43,167 nt of DNA, taken from the NCBI GenBank assembly GCA_037176905.1, contig JBBBWG010005002.1, positions 1 through 43,167 of the forward strand, written 5' to 3'. The translations under genes were made by a program, and so were the position numbers. The notes beneath the pieces were generated by a model. The model worked only from the letters and a program-made list of their open reading frames with translations, was not told the DNA's origin and did not search any database. Positions 1 through 11,271 of the stretch are shown one piece after another (the first letter of the stretch is position 1; the number at the start of each line of letters is the position of its first letter). Origin of the DNA: Azolla pinnata. Its lineage: Eukaryota > Streptophyta > Polypodiopsida > Salviniales > Salviniaceae.

Positions 1-2232
1 AACAACAACAACAAGAGCAGCGGCCAGAACAACAATGGCCAGATCACGGATGCATCGTCGGACGGCACTTGGTCGCGGGATCTCGGCCTCGGGGGAGGAG
101 GAGGAGGAGGAGGAGGAGGAGGAGGAGGATCGGTGAGCAGCGATGCGGCGGCGAGCGAGGGGATCGCGAGGAGGAATTGGGAGGATCTGGGGCACGATTA
201 CGCGGTGTTCCAGCGCGAGCTGGGCGAGATCGAGGCGAAGGCCGGGAGATCGAAGACGCCCGACGAGGCGTTCGACGCGTGGATGGGCCTGGGAAGAACG
301 CTGTTCGACCACGCGCTGTTCGCCGAAGCTCGGGGAAGCTTCAAGAGGGCGAGCGAGATGAAGCCCGCGGACGCGAGGCCGCATTTCCGGCTGGGAAACG
401 CATTGTACTCGCTCGGGCGCCCGTCGGAGGCCAAGGAATGCTACCTCTCGGCGCTGGATGCGGCCGAGATGTCGAGGAACCAGTGGAGCCATCTCCTCCC
501 CCACATCCACGTGAACCTCGGCGTGGCCCTCGAAGCGCAGGGAATGCTGCTGAGCGCGAGCGAGCACTACAAGGAGGCCGCGATCCGCGAGCCGAAGCAC
601 CACCGCGCGCTGAAGCTTCTCGGGAGCGCGTTGTACGGCGTGGGCGAGTATCGGGCCGCGGAGAAGGCCCTCATGGAGGCCATCTTCCTGAAGAGCGACT
701 ACGCCGATGCGCACTGCGATCTCGGCGCCACGCTCCACGCGATGGGCGACGACGAGAGGGCGGTGCACGAGTTCCAGAAGGCGATCGACCTCAGGCCCGA
801 TCACGTCGATGCCTTGTACAACCTGGGGGGCTTGTTCCGCGACATCGGCAGGTACCAGAGGGCCGCGGAGATGTATGCGAAGGTGCTGGCTCTCCAGCCG
901 AGGCACTGGAAGGCGCAGCTGAATCGGGCGGTGGCGTTGCTCGGGGCCGGGGAAGCCGAGGAGGCGCGGAGAGCGCTGAAAGAGGCATTCAGGCTCACCA
1001 ACAGGATCGAGCTCTACGACGCGCTGGTGCATCTGAAGCGAGTGGATTGCGGGGGCACGAGGCCTTCGGGGGGCCTCGTGAGCTCGCTCGCGAAGCAGCA
1101 GAAGCAGAATCAGAAGAAGAAGAAGAAGAAGAAGAAGAAGAGGAGGAAGACGAGCGGCGGGGAGATGGGGTCGAGCCGCGTGGTGGAGCCAGCGCAGCTG
1201 AAAGCGGCCGATGCGAGAACGACGCCGAGCCAGTGGATGGGAGCAGCGCTCGAGATCCGCCGCTTCCAGCGCCAGACGAGGCTGGGCCGCTGCGATGTGG
1301 GCGAGGTGAGGAAGGAGTTCATGTCTCCTGCATCGCCCATTTCCGGTTCTGGATCGGGCTCTGGAATCGGAATCGGAGTCGGAATCGGATCGAGGTCGGT
1401 GCGCAAGGAGCACCTCGAGAAGATTCTCCGCAGGCTGCTTCCCTCGCTGAGGCCCGATGCGTTCCAAGGCGCGGTGAGGGCGATGAACTGCAAGATCCTG
1501 AGGGCGATGGACGAGGAAGAGGGCGGCGCCGCGGGGGGTGTGTCGGGGAGGGTGGATATCGGCATGTTCTTCGCGCTGATTGCGCCCATCTGCGCAGGAT
1601 CGAAGGAGAGGCGGAAGCGGGTAGCATTCGAGGCCCTCGTATGGCGAGCATCAACATCAGCATCATCAGCATCAGCATCGATACAGTCAGCATCGATACA
1701 ATCAGCATCGATGATACCACCACCATCGGCATCATCTTCTTCATTGCCCAAGGGAGGAGAAGCTGGGGCGATTCCGGCCGCGGATGCTTCGCTCTACCTG
1801 AAATGGCTGAGGGCAGTGTATCTCCCGGGGCAAGCGGGAGCTGGAAGCGCGGTGCTCGAGGTGCGCCCCCTGCAGCCTTCTTCCATGCTCTCTTTCCCCG
1901 AGTTCGTCGACCTCTTCGATGATCCCGACTGGGGCTTCGGCATCCTCGATGTGCTCTCGCGCCTCGAGCGCTGCGACTCCGCCCGCCATCACCGCATCTC
2001 CTGCTCCGCCTGCTCCTACCCGGTCGTTGGCCCCTGGTTCCGCGAAACCTCCTCCGGCTTCTCCCTCTGCGCCCTTTGCTACAGCCAGGGCCGAGTCCCC
2101 GCCTCCGCTTCCTCTGCGGATCAGCCCGAGTTCCGCTTCAAGGAGTACCGGAGCGATGCCGAAGCGATGCGAGATCGGCTCTGCCTCTTCAGGTCTTCCT
2201 CCTCCTCCTCCTCCTCCTTGCATCATACATAG
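1..2232 (+). CDS. Calcium-binding TPR protein (At1g05150/At2g32450-like), 5' end outside window
   Basis: The frame is open from the first base to TAG at 2230-2232 (743 residues seen, no intron). It matches from memory the plant proteins that join an N-terminal EF-hand to TPR repeats; the EF-hand part lies off the window, so no start codon is seen (the GTG at 133 is internal). The order is: a WSRDLG motif before a poly-Gly run; about six to seven TPR units at roughly residues 90-335 (for example ALKLLGSALYGVGEYRAA, DALYNLGGLFRDIGRYQRAA); a Lys/Arg run (372-383); a conserved middle block (EILRRLLPSLRP-like, FQGAVRAMN, VDIGMFFALIAP, KRKRVAFEALVWR-like); then FPEFVDLFDDPDWGFGI. It ends with a Cys-pair module (C668-x2-C671, C690-x2-C693) that could bind zinc. 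The function in plants is poorly known; a calcium-responsive scaffold role is inferred. The gene is much richer in GC than the DNA after it and carries several trinucleotide-repeat insertions. Confidence 0.94.
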   Translation, partial: NNNNKSSGQNNNGQITDASSDGTWSRDLGLGGGGGGGGGGGGGSVSSDAAASEGIARRNWEDLGHDYAVFQRELGEIEAKAGRSKTPDEAFDAWMGLGRTLFDHALFAEARGSFKRASEMKPADARPHFRLGNALYSLGRPSEAKECYLSALDAAEMSRNQWSHLLPHIHVNLGVALEAQGMLLSASEHYKEAAIREPKHHRALKLLGSALYGVGEYRAAEKALMEAIFLKSDYADAHCDLGATLHAMGDDERAVHEFQKAIDLRPDHVDALYNLGGLFRDIGRYQRAAEMYAKVLALQPRHWKAQLNRAVALLGAGEAEEARRALKEAFRLTNRIELYDALVHLKRVDCGGTRPSGGLVSSLAKQQKQNQKKKKKKKKKRRKTSGGEMGSSRVVEPAQLKAADARTTPSQWMGAALEIRRFQRQTRLGRCDVGEVRKEFMSPASPISGSGSGSGIGIGVGIGSRSVRKEHLEKILRRLLPSLRPDAFQGAVRAMNCKILRAMDEEEGGAAGGVSGRVDIGMFFALIAPICAGSKERRKRVAFEALVWRASTSASSASASIQSASIQSASMIPPPSASSSSLPKGGEAGAIPAADASLYLKWLRAVYLPGQAGAGSAVLEVRPLQPSSMLSFPEFVDLFDDPDWGFGILDVLSRLERCDSARHHRISCSACSYPVVGPWFRETSSGFSLCALCYSQGRVPASASSADQPEFRFKEYRSDAEAMRDRLCLFRSSSSSSSSLHHT

Positions 2233-5200
2233 CCATATTTCTATGTTGATCTAGTTATAGCTTCTCATCACTCACTCACACACAAAGCACACACAAAGCG
2301 CGCGCACACACACACACACACACGGATTCTTCGCACATTTTAGTAGAAAACATCTCTTGGCTTCGATGCTTTCTCGAATTGGATCGTTGGAAAAGCAAAC
2401 TGAGAGTTAGTAGTTATTACTCTTGCTTGTATGATGATTCTTTTGAAGAGCTATCTATAATCTTCTTCTTCTTCTTTCTTGCGCCTCCTCATTTTGGGTC
2501 CCCATGTCTGAACGAGAGCATCCGTCGGATTCCATCTTCTGGTTATTGTGCTTGTGCTTCGATTCTGATTTCGTCGGATGCAATACCGAATGTTTCTGGT
2601 TCCGAAGCTTCTCTCTACCAGTCTGGGAGAAGGCGGAGGAATGAAGGTTACAATACAAGCATCAGAAATGTACCTGGGGTGAGATTGTAAAACATTCTTC
2701 GTCGAAAACTGCAAAGCCAGCTTCTTTCGGTGCCCCAAAGCTAAGTTCTTTCTTGGGCAAGATTCGAGTGTACCATATGTAAGTAAGAAAGACAGGAGTG
2801 TTTATTATATGATTTGGTGCCTTAACTCTGCTCTCGGATTTCTCCCATACTTTTGTGTTGCTACCAGAGATGCATATGCCCGGGGTTTCGAATTATATGT
2901 GATGATGGAGAATATGCAATTGACACACATACACAGAGATACATTGCAGAAAGCTGTGGTTCGAGATTTGATCGAATGTGGGGTTTTGCTTTGTGGTTGG
3001 TTGTGGATCTCTCTCGATTCAGCGGTGCTTCGCAAGAAACTCGGGCCCTCCATTAGCTTTTGGATCAGTGTCATTGAGATGCTCCTTAAAGACGATGGTA
3101 GTAGCACCAGGCTCCTTTCAGCACAGTAATCTGGAAGGAAGTGATGTTGAAGCAGTTTCAGGGTGAATGTGGTGTCATATAAACACGTAAAACCCTGATC
3201 TGTCACACTCTCGAGGATCTGTGCAAAATAACAACCAACATGATGTGGGTTGAGGCTAGGGGATGTATCAGAGAGAGCTGGAGTATTCCCTTTCCAAGGA
3301 TGTAAGGATGTGTTAGATTACTGGGACACGGCATATTATGTCTGCTGCGCATAAAGTACTGGAACATGCCATTGTGCTTGACAGCGTACATATGAGTAGA
3401 TCAAATGGAACAAGACATTGGGTTCCAGATAACTGCAGAAATACAGGCGTCTGTGCTCAATCTATCATCGCATGAGACCGTCTGCCTGTCGTCAAATCCC
3501 TCGCGAAACACAGCTCTTGAGCTGCATTGGTCAATTTCTCTTCTCAGATGCCTCAGTCAAGGGATCAGTCGGTCTTCGAAAGCATTGTTCATGGGGTGCA
3601 ATTTGTGGCATCCCCCCTGTTTTTCTTGCTGGTATGGTTCCTTCCAGAGCACGATGCTCACCTTTCTTTGACCATATGATCTTCCTTCTTTTGGAGTTTG
3701 ATATGCTCTGGAACGTCATACCATGCGAATGCCGCCGAGGTTGCCGAGATCATGGCTAGCTTTTTCCGTATAAAATGTTCAGCATGTTCTTCCACTGCTT
3801 CAGAAAATATGTGAAACAAAGCTGGCCTATCTAGATCCCTTTCAACAGGAAAACATCTAATGGAAGTTTGAGACTTATGCGGGAAAGTTACGCGAGCCCT
3901 GGGCACCAGCTCCGGGTATTGTAAAGATATGATGGATGGGGTGCTTTTCGAGGAATGCATTTGGAATACAGAAGAAATCCGATGAGCTTGCTACAGAAGA
4001 CAATCCAACGAAATGTATGAGAGTTTGAGGCATACATACAGATTGCGATCCTGATTGTACGTAAGTGGAGATTACATCTACATTTCTGTTCTGGATTGTT
4101 TTGCAATGAATCTGCATTCTTTGCTACAAAGGTGTGGCTTTGCAAGGATTCCAACATGTATACTTAGTTTTCATCCTATTTTGACTAGTTATTGAAGATC
4201 GAAGGCAAGTAATTACTCACATAATTAGCACAATATGTGTTAATCATGTATGCAAGAGTGATGTGTGCGATTGAAAAGGAGACAATGGAAAAAATTAGAC
4301 AGTGAATATACAAAAGTAGAGAGACATCGTCAATGGTCCAAAGGGCTTCTTTGATTTTGGGTGCTCCTTGCTGTCTTTTGTTTTCTAACTCGACTAATAT
4401 TTGTTTAACCTGATTACAAAATTTTAACTTGGACATCTATAACCAATCTAATGTTTATAAGATGGAATAGTTGTGACAAGAAAGGCGCAAATTACAAGCT
4501 AAAAGGCTAAAGTTGATTTGACAACGTGTCTATGCATTCCAATGTGAATGATGACAATGATGAGCATTTAGGAAAGGTTGAAGTTATGTTTGGTAAAATA
4601 TGTAATAAATGCTTAAGTATATTTATTGAAAGATTGCAATAGCTCATTTGTGTATGTATCTATATTTTTATACTGTTTTACCATTTACTGTGGATAGCTT
4701 CTAACTTGCATGTAAAAGGATTACTCTTGCGACTTCAATCAATAAAAGATATAATACTTGAGAAGAGTTCCAAATTCTGATTTTACGATTTTTTACATGG
4801 GTTTGTTTACAAGCGATTTCTCACCTCCAACATGTCTTAACTTTATTGTAATTACTAAGAAAAAAGTTCATACTTTGATAAATGATTCTCGTTGCAATGT
4901 TCACAAATTGTTTTATTGCTCATTTGATTATAAATAGATTTATTGACAACGGGAAAAGGACCACCACAATTTGCCTTTGTTTCTACCCTGTAAAATATGT
5001 TCAAGAAAGAAATAAGAATACGAATCTTAAAGGCATTAGAATAATTCTCAAAATTTCGTCAAACAAATTTGACTCGATTCAGTAAAACAATTATCATGTT
5101 AGGCTCTTTGTTGCGTGACATGTATTTAATAAAGCCTTTGTAAATGAATATATTTTAGTCGCGATTGTGAAAGGATAAAATATATAAAAAATAGATCAGT

Positions 5201-6060
5201 TAGTTATAAGGTTTGCAAAGTCTTGAACCATCTTGTCCAACTAAGACTGCTTAAAAGGCTTTTCATCGTTAACAAAGCCAACCAATCAGAAACCATTTGA
5301 TATGTGTGCTATCATCAACGTATAATCTTTCCTCCGCACAAAAGTTTCAACACATCAACAATATCTCCACGATATACTACTCTATATGAAAGTGCACGCA
5401 ACTTGTTGGTAGGATGTAAAAATGATTACATACTCTTGATTAATCTACATCCATCAATAACCATGACCGATCTTATAGTGTTCACTCAAATTGAAAATTG
5501 AAAAACCATGACAATTGTCGATCTTCCTAGCCTTTCCTTTCCCGCGACTCGATTTCAAGTTAATAAGAATGATGAATCTTTTCAATGTAAACAAATAGAA
5601 AGAGTTTTCATGAAGCCCTATTCCTAGAGACTCTAAACACTAATTTTATACAGTTTGGAAAAATCCTCTAAAACTCCTAATCTCTCTTGAAGTGGAGATG
5701 TAATTGTAATCATCATCTCTTCATAGGATTGCAAATTTCTTAAATTGTATCAAAGATTTCAAGAATTTGTAGATAGAAGAGGTTGAGGTGCTACATTGGA
5801 CATGCCAATCGGTTTAGAGCAGTTTATAGAGGTTGAGTTGTCCCAAGGATCAATTGCAACAGACATCCGATGATTCAAGACAACAAGAACAAAGTAGCAA
5901 TGGTATATTAGGAGCCAAACATAGCAAGCAATCAAGAGTACCGATCAAGCGTTGTCGTGTGTCTCTTCACACACGATATTAAACATAATAAACTTATGTT
6001 AGCCTAGTACTTTGATGCGAGGAGATTAAAGCCCGTTAGAGCCTTCAAACGTATTTTACG
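2233..6060. other. Downstream region and AT-rich spacer, no gene seen
   Basis: The first few hundred bases are probably the 3' UTR of the TPR gene and contain a CA-rich run near 2268-2323. I saw no polyadenylation site I trust. The short open frames here (up to 133 codons, both strands) overlap one another, have no recognisable motifs and look like chance. From about 4200 the DNA is AT-rich and featureless. Confidence 0.6.
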
Positions 6061-6383
6061 GCATGTTAATCGGAAAAGTCGGGTTAAAGTTACGGAAAAA
6101 TCAAGATAAAAGATTTGGTGAAGCGGAAAAGATGTTCCCCATGAGCAGGTGCACTTCGGAACTAGCAGTATATAAGCCAACCTTGAAGGCTACTTTTCAT
6201 CTGCGTTCTTCGGCGTGCTTTGTAGCGCCCTGTGAGGGCGATAACATTTTCGCGGAGTCCACGTTTCGTACTTTTGCGAGTATGAGTTTGGTTGGACGTA
6301 TTCGGACCGTATTCGGAGTCGGACTGCGGACTGCGGCCCGTATTTGGACCTTATTAAAAAAGGTCCACAAAATCGAAAATCTA

Positions 6384-6673
6384 TGGATCGACGGACCGTA
6401 ATTGTAAATCCGTGGATCGACGGCCCGTAATCGTAAATCTGTGGATCGACAGCCCGTATCCGGAAATCCGTGGATCGACGGCCCGTATCCGAAAATCCGT
6501 GGATCGACGGCCAGTAATCGGAAATCCGTGGATCGACTGCCCGTATCCGGAAATTCGTGGATCGACGGCCCGTAATCGGAAATCCGTGGATCGACGGCTC
6601 GTAATCGGAAATCCGTGGATCGACGGCCCGTATCTGAAAATCCGTGGATCGACGGCCCGTATCGTACGCAGGG
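6384..6673 (+). repeat. 29-bp minisatellite, 10 units
   Basis: The motif TGGATCGACGG recurs at 6384, 6413, 6442, 6471, 6500, 6529, 6558, 6587, 6616 and 6645, exactly every 29 bases, with small differences between units (CGTAATCG or CGTATCCG in the middle). Further single units occur at 6711 and about 6740. Because 29 is not a multiple of three and the unit lacks stops, long artificial open frames run through it on both strands. Confidence 0.95.
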
Positions 6674-6803
6674 GGACGAGTACACGATCGTGTACATAGG
6701 CTGGTCGCCGTGGATCGACGGCCCGTAATCGTAAATCCGGGGATCGACGGCACGTATCGTACGCAGGGGGACGAGTACACGATCGTGTACACAGGCTGGT
6801 CGC
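6658..6803 (+). repeat. Duplicated ~50-bp unit holding a perfect 16-bp palindrome
   Basis: The stretch from CGTATCGTACGCAGGG to GGCTGGTCGC occurs at about 6658-6708 and again at 6753-6803, 95 bases apart, nearly identical. Each copy contains the perfect palindrome GTACACGATCGTGTAC (6680-6695 and 6775-6790). Between the copies sit 29-bp-array units, so the duplication arose together with the minisatellite. Confidence 0.9.
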
Positions 6804-6986
6804 ACCAACATGAAGGCCATGCAAAAGTAGACACCACATGGGAGACATGCAATTAAAGAGAACGTCACGTGGGAGTCATGCAACGGAGCTGGAGATGCGA
6901 ACTCGAGTTCTTTCATGCAAGGGAAGCCAAGCCTTGGAGAAGGAGAGGGAAACGCTAGAGCAGAGGGGGTAGTCGACAGAACTCAA

Positions 6987-7363
6987 ACCCTAAATCTCTC
7001 ATCTAAGAAAAATCTTCAGAATTCAAAACCCTAAATCTCTCATCTAAGCCAAATCTTCTGAATTCGAAAACCCTAAATCTCTCATCTAAGCCAAATCTTC
7101 TGAATTCGAAATCCCTAAATCTCTCATCTAAGCCAAATCTTCTGAATTCGAAAACCCTAAATCTCTCATCTAAGCCAAATCGGCAGAACTCAAAAACCCT
7201 AAATCTCTCATCTAAGCCAAATCGGCAGAACTCAAAAACCCTAAATCTCTCATCTAAGCCAAATCGGCAGAACTTAAAAACCCTAAATCTCTCATCTAAG
7301 CCAAATCGGCAGAACTCAAAAGCCCGAAATCTCTGATCGAAGCCAAGTCTTCAGAATTCTAAA
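6987..7363 (+). repeat. 42-bp tandem array with AAACCCTAA (telo-box-like) motifs, 9 units
   Basis: The core ACCCTAAATCTCTCATC starts at 6987, 7028, 7070, 7112, 7154, 7196, 7238, 7280 and 7322 (the last diverged), a steady period of 42. The unit ends in either CTTCTGAATTCGAA or CGGCAGAACTCAA, giving two sub-types in blocks, which shows stepwise local amplification. Each unit carries the AAACCCTA motif known as a telo-box in plant promoters and leaders. Confidence 0.93.
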
Positions 7364-7520
7364 CCCTAATCAACTAAACTCGAAACCCTAATTTCTTAAT
7401 CTCAGCTTTCTAATCCAATTCTTCAGAATTCAAAAACCCTAATCGGCTAAACTCGAAACCCTGATTTCTTAATCTCGGCTTTGTAATCCAAGTCTTCTGA
7501 ATTCTAAACCCTAATCTGAT
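7361..7520 (+). repeat. 73-bp tandem duplication, also AAACCCTAA-bearing
   Basis: AAACCCTAATC(A/G)(A/G)CTAAACTC begins at 7361 and 7434, and a third partial copy starts at about 7506. Each copy includes GAAACCCT(A/G)ATTTCTTAATC. The block directly follows the 42-bp array and shares its AAACCCTAA core. Confidence 0.85.
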
Positions 7521-7739
7521 ACTTTCACTATATCCCAATCCTTTCTAATTCCGATTTCGGAATTGATTGTAATTTCTTCTCTATAATAAAGAAACTATTT
7601 CAATTTTATATATTCAAGCTAAATTATCAGTCTTCGCATCCCGGTATTTGGAATCCTCTGGTCGAAGGCCCCGGGGTCCTGCCTCGACGTTCACGCATCC
7701 TCGTCATAATTTCGCGACAACGTTCATGTAGTTCGAACA

Positions 7740-10280
7740 TGAAGGGAATTACCCGATTAGTATGTTATAGCGTTATTAGATGATCACTTAGATATGAATG
7801 CAATTGAAATTGGTGCAACTAGAAGAATCTAAATCCATGTAGTAACCCCTACCCAACCCTGTTCACGCTTTCCTATTTAACCCTATTACTCCCACTTACT
7901 TGTATAAACTAGAATGTTAATTTAAGTTAGACAATTAGTATAAAGAGTGATCATGAGACCTATAATATGAATCATACGTGTAATCAGAATCGACTGTGGA
8001 CTCGACATGAGGTTCGGCTGTGGCCTCGACATCGAAGAAGCCATGGAAGCAGCCGAAACTCTATTGTGATTCGGCACCCACAAAGCTCTCCAGAGCTCAG
8101 ATGAGACCGAGTCAAGAAGGATGGATTCGCAAATAATCAGGAGCTTGTGTTTTTCACCACCATATTTGGAGCGACAAAATGGCCTATATACAGTATCGGT
8201 AGATCCTATCGTAAAAGCACTCACAACATCCAACATCTACAATTCGACACTGAAAGTATGCCAGCTTTGCCAGGAGCGACAACAATGTCAGCTAAAGGGA
8301 GCAAGATAAAAGCCAGGTATCTTGATAAATGGCGTGTAATTCTAACTATCGAATCTCTCGCACTCTGGCTATATCTGAGATCAAATGTCGAGCTCAGGGT
8401 AAGCACTGCTTGAACTTGTGAAATTCTCTTTGCAAACATGAAAGCCTCAATATTCGCCACAGAACGCTCGCAGGCATGCATGCATACATACATACATATG
8501 CACATACACTTGAGCATCGTATGCAGACTGCTCCCTGCTCTCGGCGCATTAATCGCTTAACGTTAACATGAAATTAAGAGGCTCTGGAAAGCAATGTTTG
8601 GAAAAGAGATGGTTACATACGTGGGAATGATGTTATTATCGATCGACTTCCCTTTTCTTTCTTTCTTTTGCGACGAGACGCATTCTGTTCTTCCGTCAAG
8701 TTTCATCGATTTTTTTTAGCTCTTTTTTCTTTTCAGTTGCCCCAATTCCTTCCTCTCTTTTTTTACTAAAAGAAGAGAGATCACCATATACAAAGGTGAC
8801 CCAAGAGGCATTGGCTTTTGTCATGTCCTGTTTGTTTTGTTTTACGACATGGTACCTGGGAGTGTTTCGCGCCTTGCCCGCAATTTATTGAGCTTTGGGC
8901 TTTGCCATGATCTCTCACCAAGAATTCTCAAAAGTTTCAACCACCACACTTTGTCCTTTTGACGACTTGTTTACAATAATATCATGTCATTACCATATCA
9001 TTGCCAGACATGTCGAGCTATTTCGCTCCAATTAAAAAGCTTTCCACAAGAATAAGACGTGTACGTGAGCATCGAATGATCTGCTTATATCAATGCCAAG
9101 TAGCAAGCATGCATGCTTATATATAGTGGCAGATCTAGTTAGTCTTTAAAGCAAGATTGCCACAATCCTCGACATCTCTTATAGTTATCACTACCTAATA
9201 GCAAATTCTTGCCTTCTTATTCTTCTGTTGTCTTCTTTTTTGTCTTCAGAATCCATGTTATTGTAGAGCCTAGGTCATGAAAAACAATTGTTTACATCAG
9301 TCGCTTCTAAACATTAATGTAGTGTAGATTAATGGTACAAACATGTAACAATAATCGTATAAACATGTATCGAAACCATTATATGCACAAATTATTGCAA
9401 AATTCCAAGATATGACCAACACTAACAAATAGTTCGCATTATTCTAAAACCAAGCACTTTGTAACAATCTACTTTGCAAAGAAAATACTTAATTGAACTC
9501 AAAACCTGACGATATTGTGGAGCTGCAGATACTAGGTAAGGACATACTAAAGGTTTTCTTTATATTCCACGGATGAGGTTTTATTTGGAATTTCAGTATT
9601 AGTATAAAAAAATCTCTAACATATTTACACTAATAAACAAACTATCAATGTTTTTTAGATTGACCAATTTTAACGATTCTTAGTGACATTTGAACTAATC
9701 AGGCCATTCGATTTGTTAAGATTGAGGTGGAATATATGTAAAACTAAAATTGTTCGATAGGTTTGTTGAGAACATTATCTTTTGTGGCAACTTATGTGAG
9801 GTACACCTTGATATGCTTAATTCACTGGTATACCATTGGATTTCATATCAGTTTAATGCAATTGAGATTGTTACAGTAAATTGGTTTGTAAACTTGTTCA
9901 TTCAAGTTTTTTTACCAATATTTTAAGTCATAATATTCTTAAACAACAACAATTGCACCTTATATTCACCTTTTGTGCTTAATAATATTGTCAGCAACTG
10001 TTTCTTGTAATCGATAAAATGACTGAACCATTTTTTAGTGAAAAGACTAATCTTACTAGCAATTTACTATTGAATTTTTTGGCTCAATCATTAGTAAACC
10101 ATATCTATAAAGCCAATATTTTATGTTTATAAAAAATAATAGGCTCAAACATTCTTACACATAAACTTATGCATGTATGAACGTGGAGCAGATTGGAAGG
10201 AGGGGCAATTAGATATCTCACATGTGCAACATCATACAAGATGTAACAGTGTATAAGCAGATGTTGTTCTATTATTATAT
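7740..10280. other. AT-rich spacer, no gene seen
   Basis: Only short open frames without recognisable motifs are present. Local features are a GCATGCATGCATACATACATAC-like run near 8475-8500 and a pyrimidine-rich stretch near 8650-8770. I see no RNA gene and no transposon ends here. Confidence 0.5.
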
Positions 10281-10407
10281 ACTTGGCAATTTAGAGTTGA
10301 GTTATACGTCCTAGCAGTATATAACCTGAATTATGTGCTTAGTTGTTTGAATGAGTGCATTGACAATTTAGAGTCGAGTTATACGTCCTAGCAATATATA
10401 AGTAGAT
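10281..10407 (+). repeat. Two ~50-bp direct repeats
   Basis: The segment containing GAGTTATACGTCCTAGCA and flanking CAATTTAGAGT(T/C) occurs at about 10281-10329 and 10358-10407, 77 bases apart, with only a few differences. Confidence 0.85.
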
Positions 10408-10566
10408 TTTGTACTATACATGTTCAGGTACAAGTATGTCATACCAGACTTGAGCGGGACTTGCTACGAACAGCCGAGTTCATACATTTATTGAACTCCC
10501 AGTTTACTCATGCACTCCAAGTTCTAACGCAAGTCAAGCGTCACTCATAACTCCATGCAACTTCAA

Positions 10567-10568
<2 letters not shown>

Positions 10569-10624
<56 letters not shown>
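10569..10624 (+). repeat. (TC)n microsatellite
   Basis: An uninterrupted run of TC dinucleotides of about 55 bases. Further TC runs lie at about 11615-11650 and 11737-11760. Confidence 0.97.
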
Positions 10625-10627
<3 letters not shown>

Positions 10628-10829
10628 TGTAACTCAAGTTCTTCCATGCAACTTCAGTTCTTGATGCAACTCCAGTGAAGCTCCAGTTCGTCATGTAGAT
10701 CCTGGGGAAGTTACCTTAAGTCCTCCTACTAAGAGAGGAGAGCATTGTGTCGAATATAGACATCCAATCTGAGTAACATAACAAATGTATAAGCTATAGA
10801 AATCAAAATTATTCCGACAGTTTTCACAT

Positions 10830-11260
10830 CTATGTTAGTACAACACTGTGTCTGTAAAATATCTGAGACTGTAATACCCTTTCTGTAGACCCTGAATCGT
10901 TTGCGGGAATTTCAGCGATGAACGAACGTGGAAATCGGCGATGCACGCCTAGATTGTGAAAGGAACGTGCGATAGCCAAAAAAGAAGAGAGAAAAAAAAA
11001 CAAGGTCGGAACGTGATCGAAACAGGCGGGGCAATCGGGCTGACAAACGTGTTGGAAACAATTGTGCATCAAACGGAGGAGCTGACGACACCTTCTTTCC
11101 GTGTTGAGCAACACAAGCGTGTCGATAGCACTAGAGCCACACACGGAGATGCTCCCACTGATCGGCGAGTTTCCCTTTTGTTTCCAGAATCCATTTACAC
11201 TATAGATGTTCAGATATTCTGGAGCACGCAAAAATTTGTACATTTTGTCTCATGAGCCAA
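10830..11260. other. Spacer with an unrecognised open frame on both strands
   Basis: A 137-codon frame on the minus strand (10830-11243) and a 99-codon frame on the plus strand overlap. Neither shows a domain, signal or repeat I recognise. I treat them as chance frames, although a remnant of a mobile element is possible. Confidence 0.35.
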
Positions 11261-11271
11261 GACGTGAAACA

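Larger units (their letters stand above)
6221..7719 (+). mobile_element. Possible solo LTR of a Gypsy-type retroelement (fossil)
   Basis: The block begins with TGTAGCGCCC and ends with TTCGCGACA, so it has TG...CA-type ends. It carries an AATAAA signal near 7585 followed by a GC-rich tail, an order typical of U3-R-U5. No pol, gag or integrase coding is seen nearby, so it would be a solo or partial terminal repeat. I could not find a convincing target-site duplication beside these ends, so the boundaries and the family are tentative. Two tandem arrays lie inside it (29 bp and 42 bp units), which would have grown within the repeat. Confidence 0.3.

Noticed and set aside
69-1922. 617-codon frame on the plus strand overlapping the TPR gene
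   Set aside because: Arg/Gly/Glu-rich shadow of the GC-rich TPR gene in another frame; no family match, whereas the frame in 1-2232 matches a known protein along its length.
6190-6916. Three long minus-strand frames (155-239 codons) with repeated AVDPRISDYGPSIHG-type sequence
   Set aside because: Produced by the stop-free 29-bp minisatellite, whose period rotates through all three frames; no start context and no independent protein features.
6384-7363. CRISPR-like array
   Set aside because: The units are directly adjacent with no unique spacers, and the host is a plant; these are ordinary tandem minisatellites.
10830-11243. 137-codon minus-strand frame
   Set aside because: No recognisable motif, overlaps a plus-strand frame of similar length, and lies in spacer DNA.
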